64,000 nucleotides of DNA, taken from positions 533,750-597,749 of the forward strand of contig JAKJXP020000015.1 of NCBI GenBank assembly GCA_022225965.2, in the 5' to 3' direction. Positions 47,428 to 57,800 of the stretch are shown one piece after another; position 1 is the first letter of the stretch; the number at the start of each line of letters is the position of its first letter. The position numbers and the translations under genes were made by a program. This stretch comes from Diatrype stigma (lineage: Eukaryota; Ascomycota; Sordariomycetes; Xylariales; Diatrypaceae). The notes under the pieces were generated by a model, which made no database searches, was not told the origin of the DNA, and saw only the letters and a program-made list of their open reading frames with translations.

Positions 47428-48764
47428 ATGTACGACAATACCACCATAACTCTCACAACGAGAAGCACCCCGGACCCCTTTGTAATCCGCGTCGGGGACA
47501 ACTACTACTTTGTATGTAGTAGCTTTGATATCTATGTGAAGCTCAAAGTATGCTAATATCTGCGCCAGACGTTTACTACGGGAAACCGAGTCGAGATATG
47601 GTGCTCGCAGACCCTCATTGATTTTGAGAATGCAGCAAGCAAGCATGTAATCTGGTATGAATGCTGCTACCAGCTCGTTGCCCGACTGACTCCCCTATCA
47701 CATGGTTACGGGAACTCCAAAACTGATCGACAAGCGCAGGACCCCACCGGGTGCTACCGACCACTCGGCCGATCTCTGGGCCCCAGAATTGCATTGCCTC
47801 CGCGGCCGGTGGTACATCTATTACGCCGCAGCACATCCATCGCACGGTAACAAGAGCCACCGGATGTTCGTCCTCGGCGGCCCGCCAGCCAGCGAGAACC
47901 CTTGCCAGGGCCCGTGGGAGTTCCTAGGGCGCATCCGCGGAACGCCGGAGGACCAGTGGGCCATCGATGGAACTGTGTTCGAGCTGCAAGGTGCCTTGTA
48001 TTTCGTGTACTCGGGCTGGCCGCTTACCAACGACAACGACTTGGACCTGGTGCAGGAGCTTTTCATCACCAGGCTCGAAGATCCCACCACGGCGGCCAGC
48101 GACGCACCCGTCGTGATCTGCCGCCCCGACCAGCCTTGGGAGATCACACGTGATGGGAACGGTGACCATGGCATTAACGAGGGACCGCAGTTCCTGAGCT
48201 CGCCAGATGGGACCTGGAAGGGCCTCATCTACTCATGCGCGGGGAGCTGGACCCCCGATTACAAGATGGCGACGCTGCAGTACGTGGGGGGTGATCCGAT
48301 GAACCCACAGGCGTGGCGCAAGGGTTCAGAGCCTCTGGCCATGACCAAAGACCCAATCAAAGGTCCATGGGGCCCAGGTCATGGCACTTTCCTTAACTTC
48401 GGAAACGAGGTAGCGGCAATCTTCCACGCTACGGATAGCCCAAGAGATGGATGGGACAATCGTAAGGCTCGGTTGCAACGTCTCATATTTACGGACGAGG
48501 GTCCTTTCAGTAAGTGACACCCCCTTTACCTTCTATTTGACTTCAGTTGTGCAGTTACCTTGTCAAGTATCATTGCTTTATTTCCAACATATTACTCTTC
48601 TGGCTGGTTGAAGAATGCTGACGCTATGGATGATAGTGGGACACCCGACCGCAATAAGCAGTAAAATTGGCTTAGTATCGAGGTTGAAGCATAAGATTAT
48701 TCGTAGGAAATATGAGGGCGATGACCACGAAGATAGTCTGAGGGATCTGCTTGGGCATAAGTAG
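47428..48764 (+). CDS. GH43-family glycoside hydrolase (arabinofuranosidase/xylosidase type)
   Basis: A five-bladed beta-propeller glycosidase, expected to cut arabinose or xylose residues from hemicellulose fragments. Exons: 47428-47511, 47569-47654, 47740-48509 and 48637-48764, for 355 aa. The three GH43 acids are visible: Asp16 (STPDPFV, base), Asp133 (WAIDGTVF, pKa modulator) and Glu204 (INEGPQF, acid). The second intron joins KHVIW to TPPGATDHSADLWAPELH, a family block. Without the last intron the protein would stop at 48517; the donor there is GTAAGT with a CTGAC branch and TAG acceptor, and the added exon begins GHPTAISSKI, as expected for the propeller end. No signal peptide is seen, so it may act inside the cell or leave by another route. 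It lies 610 bp before a putative esterase. Confidence 0.9.
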
Positions 48765-49374
48765 GATATCAGGAGTGCCGTATATAGTCTTCGTTGAACC
48801 CCCTTATCATTTGTCTTACCAGGACGACATATGAGAGTTCCTTTGCATTCGGTTCAACCAATAGAACCCATAATATGATAAGTTATAACAAATTGTCACA
48901 TGGGGACTGCATATACCCCCTTATCACCTAAATAGCCCAAAGGGATCTCAAAGTTCCTACTAGGTATGTAGCTTTCATGAACATTATCAATGACCGTGGG
49001 AGTCAGAGATCCTTCATATTATAAGATTACATACTGCCAAATAGCAGATAGAGTATTACCACTCCATATACGACTCCTGAAACCCCGCTCGGGCATGTAG
49101 GTATCAACCGTTCATGGGGACTGCGCATAATACCCCGAGGGAGACCCACTGCGGAACATCTCGCCTTAACTTTACCCCTTAACTACTCCATGCCAGTCAA
49201 GTAGCTATCTACTTATTATATAATACACCTCGTTCTCTTCACGAAGCTTTCGGAGATGCATACCCAACTTGAGACCCTCGGGTTTGGCATGTGCATGTTT
49301 TTATCAATCAGGTGATCAAGTGTCTACCCACTGATACATACACTTCCTCCCCATCCCACAACGCTCCCGTAACA
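48765..49374. other. intergenic, GH43 to alpha/beta-hydrolase
   Basis: About 0.6 kb, AT-rich compared with the next gene, holding the esterase promoter. An in-frame ATG at 49291 would extend the esterase by 28 residues without a recognisable signal. Nothing else is supported. Confidence 0.5.
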
Positions 49375-50337
49375 ATGTCCTCCTCCCCCTCCTCCTCCCT
49401 ACCGAACCCCCTAAACGCAGACCTAGCCTGGCCCCTCTGGGCCACGGACGACGTCTCGCAATCGCTCGAAGGCGCCTTCGAGCTCGACCAGCCCGACGGC
49501 ACGCTCGACACGGCCGTGGTGCGCGCCGTCTCCCGCCCCTGGCTCTTCGGCTACAAGCCCGCCTCCTCCTCCTCCACTTCTTCTGCCCCTAATACCACTA
49601 CTACTACCAAAAGCGCAAGCGCAAGCGCCCGCGCCGTCCTCATCCTCGCCGGCGGCGGCTACACGCAGCTGATGGTGGGCCGCGAGGGCGTCGCCGTGGC
49701 GCGCTGGCTGACCAGCCTCGGCTTCGCCGCCTTCGTGCTCGTGCACCGCTTCCCCCGCTCCGACGACAACGCCGAGACGGGGGGCGGCGGCGGCGGCGGG
49801 CCCCGCGCCCCGCTCGACGACGCCCGGCAGGCGCTGCGCCGCATCGCCGGCGAGAGCGGCGGGGGCGTCGGCGTCTGCGGGCTCTCGTCGGGGGGCCACC
49901 TCGCAGCGGCGCTGCTCGCCGAGTACCCGGCGGCGTGGGCGGCGACGGCTCCTACGCCGGCGGTGCCGCGTCCGGCGTTCGCGATCATCGGCTACGGGCC
50001 GATCTCGACGAACGCGGCGGGGCGGACGATCGTGGCGGGCAAGGCGGCGCTGGAGCCGCGGGAGAAGCAGGCGCTGTACGACGCGGTGGTGCCGGACGAG
50101 CAGCTGGTGCGGCCGCCCCCGCCGGCGTTCGTGGTGTACTCGGCCAGCGACCCGGTCGTGCCGGTCGTCAACGCGTACCGCCTGGCCGAGGGCCTGGGCC
50201 GGGCCGGGGGCGCCGTGGAGCTCCACGTCTTCGCCGAGGCGCCGCACGGCTTCGCGCTGGATACCGAGGGGCTTCCGGTCTCGAGGTGGCCCGCGCTGTG
50301 CGAGGCGTGGATGGAGCAGCAGGGGTTGTTGGGATGA
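49375..50337 (+). CDS. alpha/beta-hydrolase, acetyl(xylan)esterase-like
   Basis: A single-exon 320-aa serine hydrolase. The oxyanion segment is LILAGGGYT (90-97), the nucleophile elbow is GLSSGG with Ser171, the acid is Asp259 (YSASDPVVP) and the base His291 (APHGF). This order and the LAGGGY motif resemble the BD-FAE/acetylxylan-esterase group of small fungal and bacterial esterases. A Ser/Thr/Ala low-complexity insert lies at about 63-86 and a Gly run at 136-142. The coding part is far richer in GC than the flanks, and long antisense frames arise from that. The start at ATG 49375 (MSSSPSS) is preferred to 49291. It follows the GH43 gene on the same strand, so removing acyl groups from the same polysaccharide is plausible. 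No secretion signal is visible. Confidence 0.82.
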   Translation: MSSSPSSSLPNPLNADLAWPLWATDDVSQSLEGAFELDQPDGTLDTAVVRAVSRPWLFGYKPASSSSTSSAPNTTTTTKSASASARAVLILAGGGYTQLMVGREGVAVARWLTSLGFAAFVLVHRFPRSDDNAETGGGGGGGPRAPLDDARQALRRIAGESGGGVGVCGLSSGGHLAAALLAEYPAAWAATAPTPAVPRPAFAIIGYGPISTNAAGRTIVAGKAALEPREKQALYDAVVPDEQLVRPPPPAFVVYSASDPVVPVVNAYRLAEGLGRAGGAVELHVFAEAPHGFALDTEGLPVSRWPALCEAWMEQQGLLG

Positions 50338-52173
50338 CGAGTCTTTCGCGGTGGCGGAAGGCGGGGGATGAGGGTGGGCTGCGTGTGGAGCAGGATTATC
50401 GTCCTCCATGGGGAGTCATGGGATATAAGGGCCTACCTTCCAGTACTATGGTTATTACGATTGCCGATGCTGGAACACGTGCAACAGACCATCACTTATC
50501 ATACTACTTAGTTATGCTTAGATCTCGTGGCAGCATTCACCGACCAGCTGGTCGACACGGAGCCCCTATTTTTGAGGAGATCCTTACGTAATCAAACAGA
50601 GTACGCACGAAGGCCGGAATTCCGGTGATCACCCTGTAACTCCATAAAGCTATTAACACGCCGTTCCCAGTAGGGTACCGATTGACCGTACTACTATATG
50701 TATGTACGATCCGCCATCGTTGATGAGTTGCACGTGGTAAGGTACTATAGTTGGCTGTGGGGAGGACTTTGTGAACTGGGTAAACAGGGTTTCGATGATA
50801 AAATCATCATTCCTACTACGAGTCTATGACTCGAACTTGGGTTTAGCATGCCATGCGGAGTAAGACTATTGCGTATGTTACATGTGTGAGCGAATCCCTA
50901 GTGAATTCGCCTAGGGGGCCTCCTGTCCATCACCACAGGCCATACATGTCCTGGGAGGCAGACTCCTAGTGATGATACGTATCCGAGAGCGAAATCATCA
51001 AGAAGCCATGCCGCTGCATGACAAAGATTCCTTGCAATCGTCTTTTCATTGTTGGAAATATAGATCAAAGGCAGCGAAGTGAAATACTACTGGGGCCAAA
51101 TACGCGCTAGATCCATGGTTCCCTGCTACCCAGGAAGTTGGGGTCAATATGCACGTGGAGATTCGCAGATCTTCAGGGTTCTTCCCCCTTTCCCTGGTGA
51201 TGTGCAGGATGCATGATATCACAACGGCATGGAGTGTGATTCGAACGGAGGTATACTTGACTTGCGAATCAACATGCCTAAAGGCGTCTTGCTACGCGGG
51301 AGACTAGCATCTGAAGCAACAGGCCTCTCGGCTAAGTGGTTACTCAAGCAAAATATGCAAGTTTGAAGAATAGAGCTGTGCTTGACTCAGATGGTATGGG
51401 CCGTAAAGGGGTGGGGGGAATGTTGTAGACTAACGATTTATTCGGTATAGTTAACAGGACTGTACATATCAGCAAGATATTCCTCCACGATGTGTTGTTC
51501 GAAGGTTGTGTCTTTTCATTGTAGTCGTTTCTTCCTAATGCGCCTAGACCCTATACAAAGTGAAGGGATGCCCGGGTAAGTACCTCAGGCAAAGTAAAAG
51601 CAAAACTATCTGTCCGTAAAAGGATCGGTGGTATCTCGTCGCTATGCAAAGCTGTATAATATAAATCACGTAACTTCGTTCCCAAGGTAACCAACCAACC
51701 AACCGAACCGACCGTTTGCCCTTTGATATCCAATATCCACCGCCCAAAAACCATAACCAACCAACCAAAAGAAGAAGATATCAAAGTTAAAAAGGTATCC
51801 CCCCGAAGTTGAACTCCATTCCAATGCAATCCCAATTCCCAAGTCTTTGTCCCGCTTTCTTCGCGTAAAAAGGTGGTCCGGGCCCTGGCTCCTCCGTCTT
51901 CAGATCAGCGGACGCCGGGACCGTGGGCAGGGATCTCGTAATAATAAGTCGAGAGCCACGAGGTGCTGTGCCGCCGCATTGCATTCCTTGACATCATTTC
52001 GAACGCCGCAGCCGCGACAACATTGTACATACCAGCATGCACAATACACCCCAAACCCCATCCATGTCCCACCCCACACATCATCAACCTCTTCCCCGCT
52101 TCCTGCATCAAGGTACATAGTAGAATCTGGAGTAGTGTGGATAGATATTACGCATGCGCGTTGCGCATCCAAA
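50338..52173. other. 1.8-kb intergenic
   Basis: It lies between the esterase and the convergent 886-aa gene. AACCAACCAACC-type runs are found near 51688-51770. There is no supported gene or RNA. Confidence 0.5.
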
Positions 52174-54834
52174 TCACATCATGACGTCTGAGTAGGCGTA
52201 CACGTGCTCGGCCTCCCACTTGAGGAAGTCGCCGAGGTCGTGGCCGAGGTTGTAGCCCATGGGGACGACCTCGACGTCGACGTCGTCGCCCTCGGGGTCG
52301 CTGATGACGCGCAGGTCCAGCATGGGGCTCTGGGGCAGGCTGGCCAGGCTGCGGCGGTCCGTGGCGAACCTCGGCGGCAGCTTGTCGCCGTCCACGGGCT
52401 TCCCCGCTAGCTCCAGCGGCAGCGGTCGCGGCTTCGGCTTCATGCCGCCGGCGCCGGCGGTCGAGAAAGCCGATCTAGGGATGGCTGAAGTGGTAGGGTT
52501 CATAGCAGCACTAGTAGTAGTAGTAGGATTCAGAGCAGCGGTGGTGGGGACGTAGATCTTGGACGAGTGGCGCCCATGGTAGTCGCGGTTGAAGTTGTTG
52601 CTGCTCGCCCGGTTGCTGCCGTCGTCGAAGGACGAGGTCTTGGGCCCAGGCAGGCCCAGCCCCTGCACGGCGGCCTGCCGCCGCAGCGTCTGCCACCGGT
52701 GGTGCGCGCTGTAGGGGTTGTCCTGCTTGATGTCGCTGTAGTAGCTGGAGATGTCCGACGAGTAGTACTCGCCGCCGCTGCCGGAGAGGGTGCTCGTGGG
52801 GCTCGGCGGGGTCTGCAGCAGCAGCAGCTCGGCCTCCTCGCTGGTGACGAGGCTTCCTAGACCGTGGCCTCCGTGGCTGCTGCCGCTGCCCTCGAAGTGC
52901 CACGACTCCCACCAGTCGACAAGGTCATCCAGCTCCTCGACCGTGCGGCGGTGGATCGTGTCGTCGCTCTCGGAGTTCCAGTCGCCCGCGCCGCCCAGGA
53001 TCGCCATCTGGAAGGCCGTCCAGTCGAGCCCGTCGTCGGCGCCGCCCAGCGTCGGCTCCGGGATCAGGTCCGCCTTCGCGACGCGGATCGGCCCGTGCCG
53101 GAACCCGGGGGCCGTCAGCGTGCACGGCGACGCCCGCAGGTACACGTAGTCCGAGTCGGCCACGACGTCCTGCAGCTGCAGCTGCTGCTTCTTCTGCTGC
53201 ATGTCCAGGAACAGCTCGTCCATCACCGACGGCGTGCGCGGCGCCGAGTTCGCCTCCGGGATACTCGGGAGCCCCGGCGGCTGCTTGCGCCCGGCCATGA
53301 GGCCCTTCAGGCTCTTCTTGGCGGGCGGCGAAGAGTAGGCGCTCCCCCGGGTGCTGGCCGCCTTTGCACTGCTCCCCGAGGTCGAGTTCGAGGCATTAGA
53401 AGATGGCTCATCCAGGAACAGCTCGTCTCTGTCGACCGAAAAGTCCTGCGTTTCTGGGTCGTCGTCGTAAAAGAACGTCGGGCCCACAATCACCTCCTTC
53501 TTTTCCTCCACCGGCGTTTCCGCTGTAAGCTTCACGCCGGCCGAGCCGATCCGCGAAGGGAGATCTTCGAGATGGAATGGCTCGATCGGGGTGTCGAGCG
53601 ACTCGGTATCCGATGACTTCGTTTCCGATGGCTTCGCTTCAGATGATGGCGCTGCTTCTGATGATGGCTTCGCATCCGCCGCCGACGGCTTCAGGATCTC
53701 GCTCGCCTCCTGCTCCTGCTGCGTCTTGAGGGTGGACATTCTGCGTCTCTTGTATTCCTCCAATTGCGCTTCCGTCAACATTTCGTCCACCTCCAATTTG
53801 TTGAAGAGCCTCCCTGTAAACAGTTCCGTGACGTTTTCCGTGAGGGTCCATCTTGGCGCGTGTCTAGCAGCAGCAGCCCTGTTCGGGGTGGGCTTTCGTG
53901 CCTTCACTGCCTTAGGGGGTGATTTTATCTTAGGTGATTTCAGGTGCTTCTTCGACTTCTTCCTCTTGGTGACAGAAGTATTCCGCGTTGGTGGGGGAAG
54001 TGCGGGTGATGTATTGAAGCGTGTTTGAGACTGAGGTGTTAATCTCACAGGAAATTGTTGTAGAATGGGAGACATATCAGGCGTAAGAGGGCCTGGCCTC
54101 TCGAGAATGGAACCGGACATTTGTGGTGGTTCCTCGAGTGTGAATGCTTGTGGTAGTGTGTCCTCGTCTGATAAGGAATATCGTTCCAATCTGACTTCGG
54201 CTAGAGTATTTCCAACGGCTTGGAATGCCTCATCGGCTTCTCGAATGAGTTTCTGGATGTCGTCCGAAAATTCCTCGGGCGGGAGTTGGGGGTAAATCGT
54301 CTCAGAGGACCTTCTGGGTATACCCTTGGTTCTGAAAGGCGGGGCTTCTCTACTACTTAATGACGAAGTTGATGCTATTGATTCTTCGCTACTTCTGACG
54401 AGACCAGGTGAATCAGTATGACGGCTGTTCGATGGACGTTCGAGTGAGGGATCCTCATCCTCGTAAATTGCGTTGCTGGGTATCTGTAAGGACTCATCAC
54501 TCCGCCGGCCGTTCTTTGACGAGGACATACAAAGGCATGGCCTTCTTAGAGTGTTGGACGGGGAGGCAAAGTCCTCATTGTGCCCGCAACTGCACAACGA
54601 GCTGTCCGAGTTGCGCGGAGGGAAAAAGCCATTATGGGCGACTTGTACACTAGTAGCTCTGGCAGTTCTCGATGGTTGCTTTTGGCGTCTTATATACCAG
54701 GAGTCCTTGCGCCTGTCCCTTTCCTCACATTCAAGGCCCTCATCACTGTCATACTGGGCTCTAGAGTCGATACCACTCAGCGTCCGCCGATGCGGGATTA
54801 GCCTCCGAATCCGTGAAGCCGATCTAGATGGCAT
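52174..54834 (-). CDS. large disordered protein of unknown function (886 aa)
   Basis: I do not recognise a named family. One uninterrupted exon encodes 886 aa from the ATG at 54834 (MPSRSASRIRRLIPHRR). The frame extends 62 codons further to 55020, but that part is Cys/Leu-rich and unlike the rest. The protein is Ser/Pro-rich and largely disordered, with basic blocks (KRKKSKKHLKSPKIKSPPKA, around residue 290) and acidic segments. Short ordered islands are TLTENVTELFTGRLFNKLEV (near 330), DDLVDWWESWHFEGSGSSHG (near 640) and the C-terminus GHDLGDFLKWEAEHVYAYSD. Those conserved-looking islands, a clear stop and strong codon bias make it a real gene. It could be a scaffold or regulator; nothing in the sequence decides. 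Confidence 0.8.
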   Translation of the reverse strand: MPSRSASRIRRLIPHRRTLSGIDSRAQYDSDEGLECEERDRRKDSWYIRRQKQPSRTARATSVQVAHNGFFPPRNSDSSLCSCGHNEDFASPSNTLRRPCLCMSSSKNGRRSDESLQIPSNAIYEDEDPSLERPSNSRHTDSPGLVRSSEESIASTSSLSSREAPPFRTKGIPRRSSETIYPQLPPEEFSDDIQKLIREADEAFQAVGNTLAEVRLERYSLSDEDTLPQAFTLEEPPQMSGSILERPGPLTPDMSPILQQFPVRLTPQSQTRFNTSPALPPPTRNTSVTKRKKSKKHLKSPKIKSPPKAVKARKPTPNRAAAARHAPRWTLTENVTELFTGRLFNKLEVDEMLTEAQLEEYKRRRMSTLKTQQEQEASEILKPSAADAKPSSEAAPSSEAKPSETKSSDTESLDTPIEPFHLEDLPSRIGSAGVKLTAETPVEEKKEVIVGPTFFYDDDPETQDFSVDRDELFLDEPSSNASNSTSGSSAKAASTRGSAYSSPPAKKSLKGLMAGRKQPPGLPSIPEANSAPRTPSVMDELFLDMQQKKQQLQLQDVVADSDYVYLRASPCTLTAPGFRHGPIRVAKADLIPEPTLGGADDGLDWTAFQMAILGGAGDWNSESDDTIHRRTVEELDDLVDWWESWHFEGSGSSHGGHGLGSLVTSEEAELLLLQTPPSPTSTLSGSGGEYYSSDISSYYSDIKQDNPYSAHHRWQTLRRQAAVQGLGLPGPKTSSFDDGSNRASSNNFNRDYHGRHSSKIYVPTTAALNPTTTTSAAMNPTTSAIPRSAFSTAGAGGMKPKPRPLPLELAGKPVDGDKLPPRFATDRRSLASLPQSPMLDLRVISDPEGDDVDVEVVPMGYNLGHDLGDFLKWEAEHVYAYSDVMM

Positions 54835-57800
54835 GATAAAAGTCGATCCAAGATGCAAGGCAAAGCAGAGGCAGACAAGGTGACTGCGACAGCACCAAGG
54901 GGGATACAGGCATTTATCGTCGCATGAGACTCGGTTCAGCCCAGCAAGAATGTAACACAAAGGGATTCTAGATAATAGTCGTGGCAGACGATACGATACT
55001 CTAATACGCCGCGTCTCCAATCCCGTGAACTGTAGAATAACCGTAGGGAGTAGTCAAGGGAACACAAGCAGGCAGATAGGCAGAAGGGCGAGGCAGCAGC
55101 TTGGAGAAATGTGCGAATGCAGCTCTGATGAAGGGTGAAGGGTGGCGGGCTGGTCAGAAAGGCATATACAAGCAGACATATAGTAAGCTTGGGGGGTGGA
55201 GGGAGGCCCAGGGGTCCCTGTCCGATCGATGTCATTGTCCATTGGCTCATACGATGGGCTGCAGCCAGAAGATCGACCTTGGATTGCAGGTTTGTCACGA
55301 CAGGCCCTGGTCCCTGTCGAAATACGTACCTTTTCCTGCCGAGGAATTGGGGGGGAGATGGGAATCATTAGCGGCAGGCTGGCATGTCTCTCACCTAATA
55401 TTGGACCAACACAGACAATACTTGGTTATAGCAGTTAGCTACAGCCTACTGTTACTACTCACTTACTAGCACCAACAGGTCGGGAAGGATAGTGAAGGAC
55501 GGGGAATGATGGCATGCGCCGCCACAAGCCACGAGCCCATGAGGGGCCGTAAGGTACTAGTTACTAGCTGGGCTAGTTAATGGCGGACTGAGGAACGGAA
55601 AAGTGCAGTTGGGACGGACTAGTTCACGATATTTCTTCCGTGGAGGTTGTGGTAGTTCAACGCCAACTGCCAACGGTCAGTCTGTGTTGGTCGTTGTCGT
55701 CATCGTCATCCTTCCTCGTCGTCCTCTTCCCTCCCTCGTTCAATTCCTAATAGAATGCCGACGTTCACTGATGTCTTACCCTATTCTAGTTTCTGCCGTA
55801 TTCTGGCTGGCACTTTACCACCGGTAATCAATGGGAGTCAACCGTGGCTGAGTGGGATTATAGTTAGTTTATAGCTGGTGACTTAGTTCTTAACAGCCAA
55901 CCGCTAGCTCAAATCATCACGACTAAGCACAGCATAGGCGAGCAAATCGCAAATCGCTTCGAAGTCGGACGGTCGGACCTTGGGCGGGGGGATACTGAGG
56001 CGGCACAAAGAGCGAGCCCGATGGTAATTGTCCATTTCCCTCCGACATCTAAAAGACCTCGGGATTCACTATGTAGAAAGGGATGATGGGTGGTGGCAGT
56101 AGTGGCAGTGGCGCTCTTGTCGGCTGGCTTTAGATACATAGTAGGTAGGAGGTAAAGTAACAAGGTAACGTAGTAGGTAAGCTGGTGGGATGATAGGATG
56201 ACCCCTCCAAGTAACTACCTATACATACATATATGTACCTGCCTACTGCGCCAAGTTGGGTCTGTCGCTGATAGTATGTGCATCGTCCCTAGGGACCTAC
56301 CAAGACTGGATGTTATTAGTGTCAACGCCGCTCCCTGTCTGCCTGTGTATACATACTACCACTGTGTATGTAACTCACCGTCACCGAGGGTTAATGGCAA
56401 ATGCGGGCCTCCAGGGCTGTCTTTTGACAGATTGGTCGTCGCTAGCCAGCTGACAGACGCGGGTTTCTGCATGAGGAATGCGAGGATATTTCAGGTTGGG
56501 AATTGTGAATTGTCCGCAACTTGGAAGCTTCCAAGAGGTCTGTCCTCCGTGAGGCGTGAGCTGAAGACCAGGCCCGGAAGACCTGTGACCTGGTCCTGGT
56601 CCTGAATGGAAGACCCGGGACCGTTGACACCATTGATTAGCGTACAGGCGCTAAGCACCGGCCAAAGCTCACCCAGCCCACCCAGCCCACCATGGGATCG
56701 GCTCGTGGACCCCTAACCAGCCTAGCTCCTTACCATAGTAGGCCGTTGATAACTTCCAAGATTTGTAGCTCGCCTGCTTGACTAGCCAGATAACGCCAGC
56801 CAAGCAACCAACCTGGAAGCAATCAAATTCACACATACATGTAGATAGGTACCAGCGGGAAGTGGATTGGACTGCCGCATACATACCTACATAGTAATGG
56901 GCAATACATACACGTTGGCACTAATAAGTACACACCTGCTCAATCCGCCAGGTGGCTGAAGGCTTGCCTGCCGATCTCTCACGATATCATCAGCGCAGCC
57001 CCGAGCAGCGCCGAAGCGAGCGTTCTCTTCTCTTCTATCGCCTATTCTACTTACATGCTCTGTCAGTTGGCCAGCGAGCCGATAAGCAGCGAGCGCACTA
57101 TGTAGGTACCTGGGTATGTAAGTATGTAGTATGTATGGGGTAGTTTAGGTAGGGATTGGTTGTTGGTAATGACTTCAACTGCTTCAGGGACTGGCAAAGG
57201 GTCCAGGGACTTACGTAGTACCTCACTGCCCTCCCTCGCGTGGCCTCGCTGGAGGTCTTTGGAATGTTTAAAACGGGGCAGACCGGCATTTGCATAATCA
57301 GCAACAGCCGACTCCGTATGGCAGTGCAGGCACTAGCCCCCAAGGCTCAGTAATAATAACGGCTTACATCTCCATTCGCGCTCGCTCCGGCAATCCAGCA
57401 GCAGCCAAGCCAGTCAAGACGGATACTAGGAGCCTAGTCCAGTAGCTACCAGCAGCTACTAGTTATTTCATAGGATTCAGGACCTCTGGTAGTGCTCTCC
57501 GCGATACGGCGTAACACAGTCCAGCACAGCACAGCACAGCACGCATCGGAGGGCGGGAGAGTCGAGCTGAGGGAGTTATAACCTCTGAGATACAATATCG
57601 ATGTGCTGCTAGGATAGGTGCAGGGGTGCAGGGCCTGTCTCGAGGCCCTGGTTACTGTCCTGGTCCCCTTCTTAAATCGGAAGTGGATTTCTGTTAGGTT
57701 TCTGTTATACCTGCAGACTTGGTAGGCTTGGTAGGTAATGGGTCTTGGTACTATGTATGTAATAAGCAACCGACATTCCATTCCCACTTACATTCCCACA

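Noticed and set aside
49423..50409. 328-aa antisense frame across the esterase gene
   Set aside because: Arg/His/Ala-rich shadow of a very GC-rich gene; the plus strand has the full catalytic motif set.
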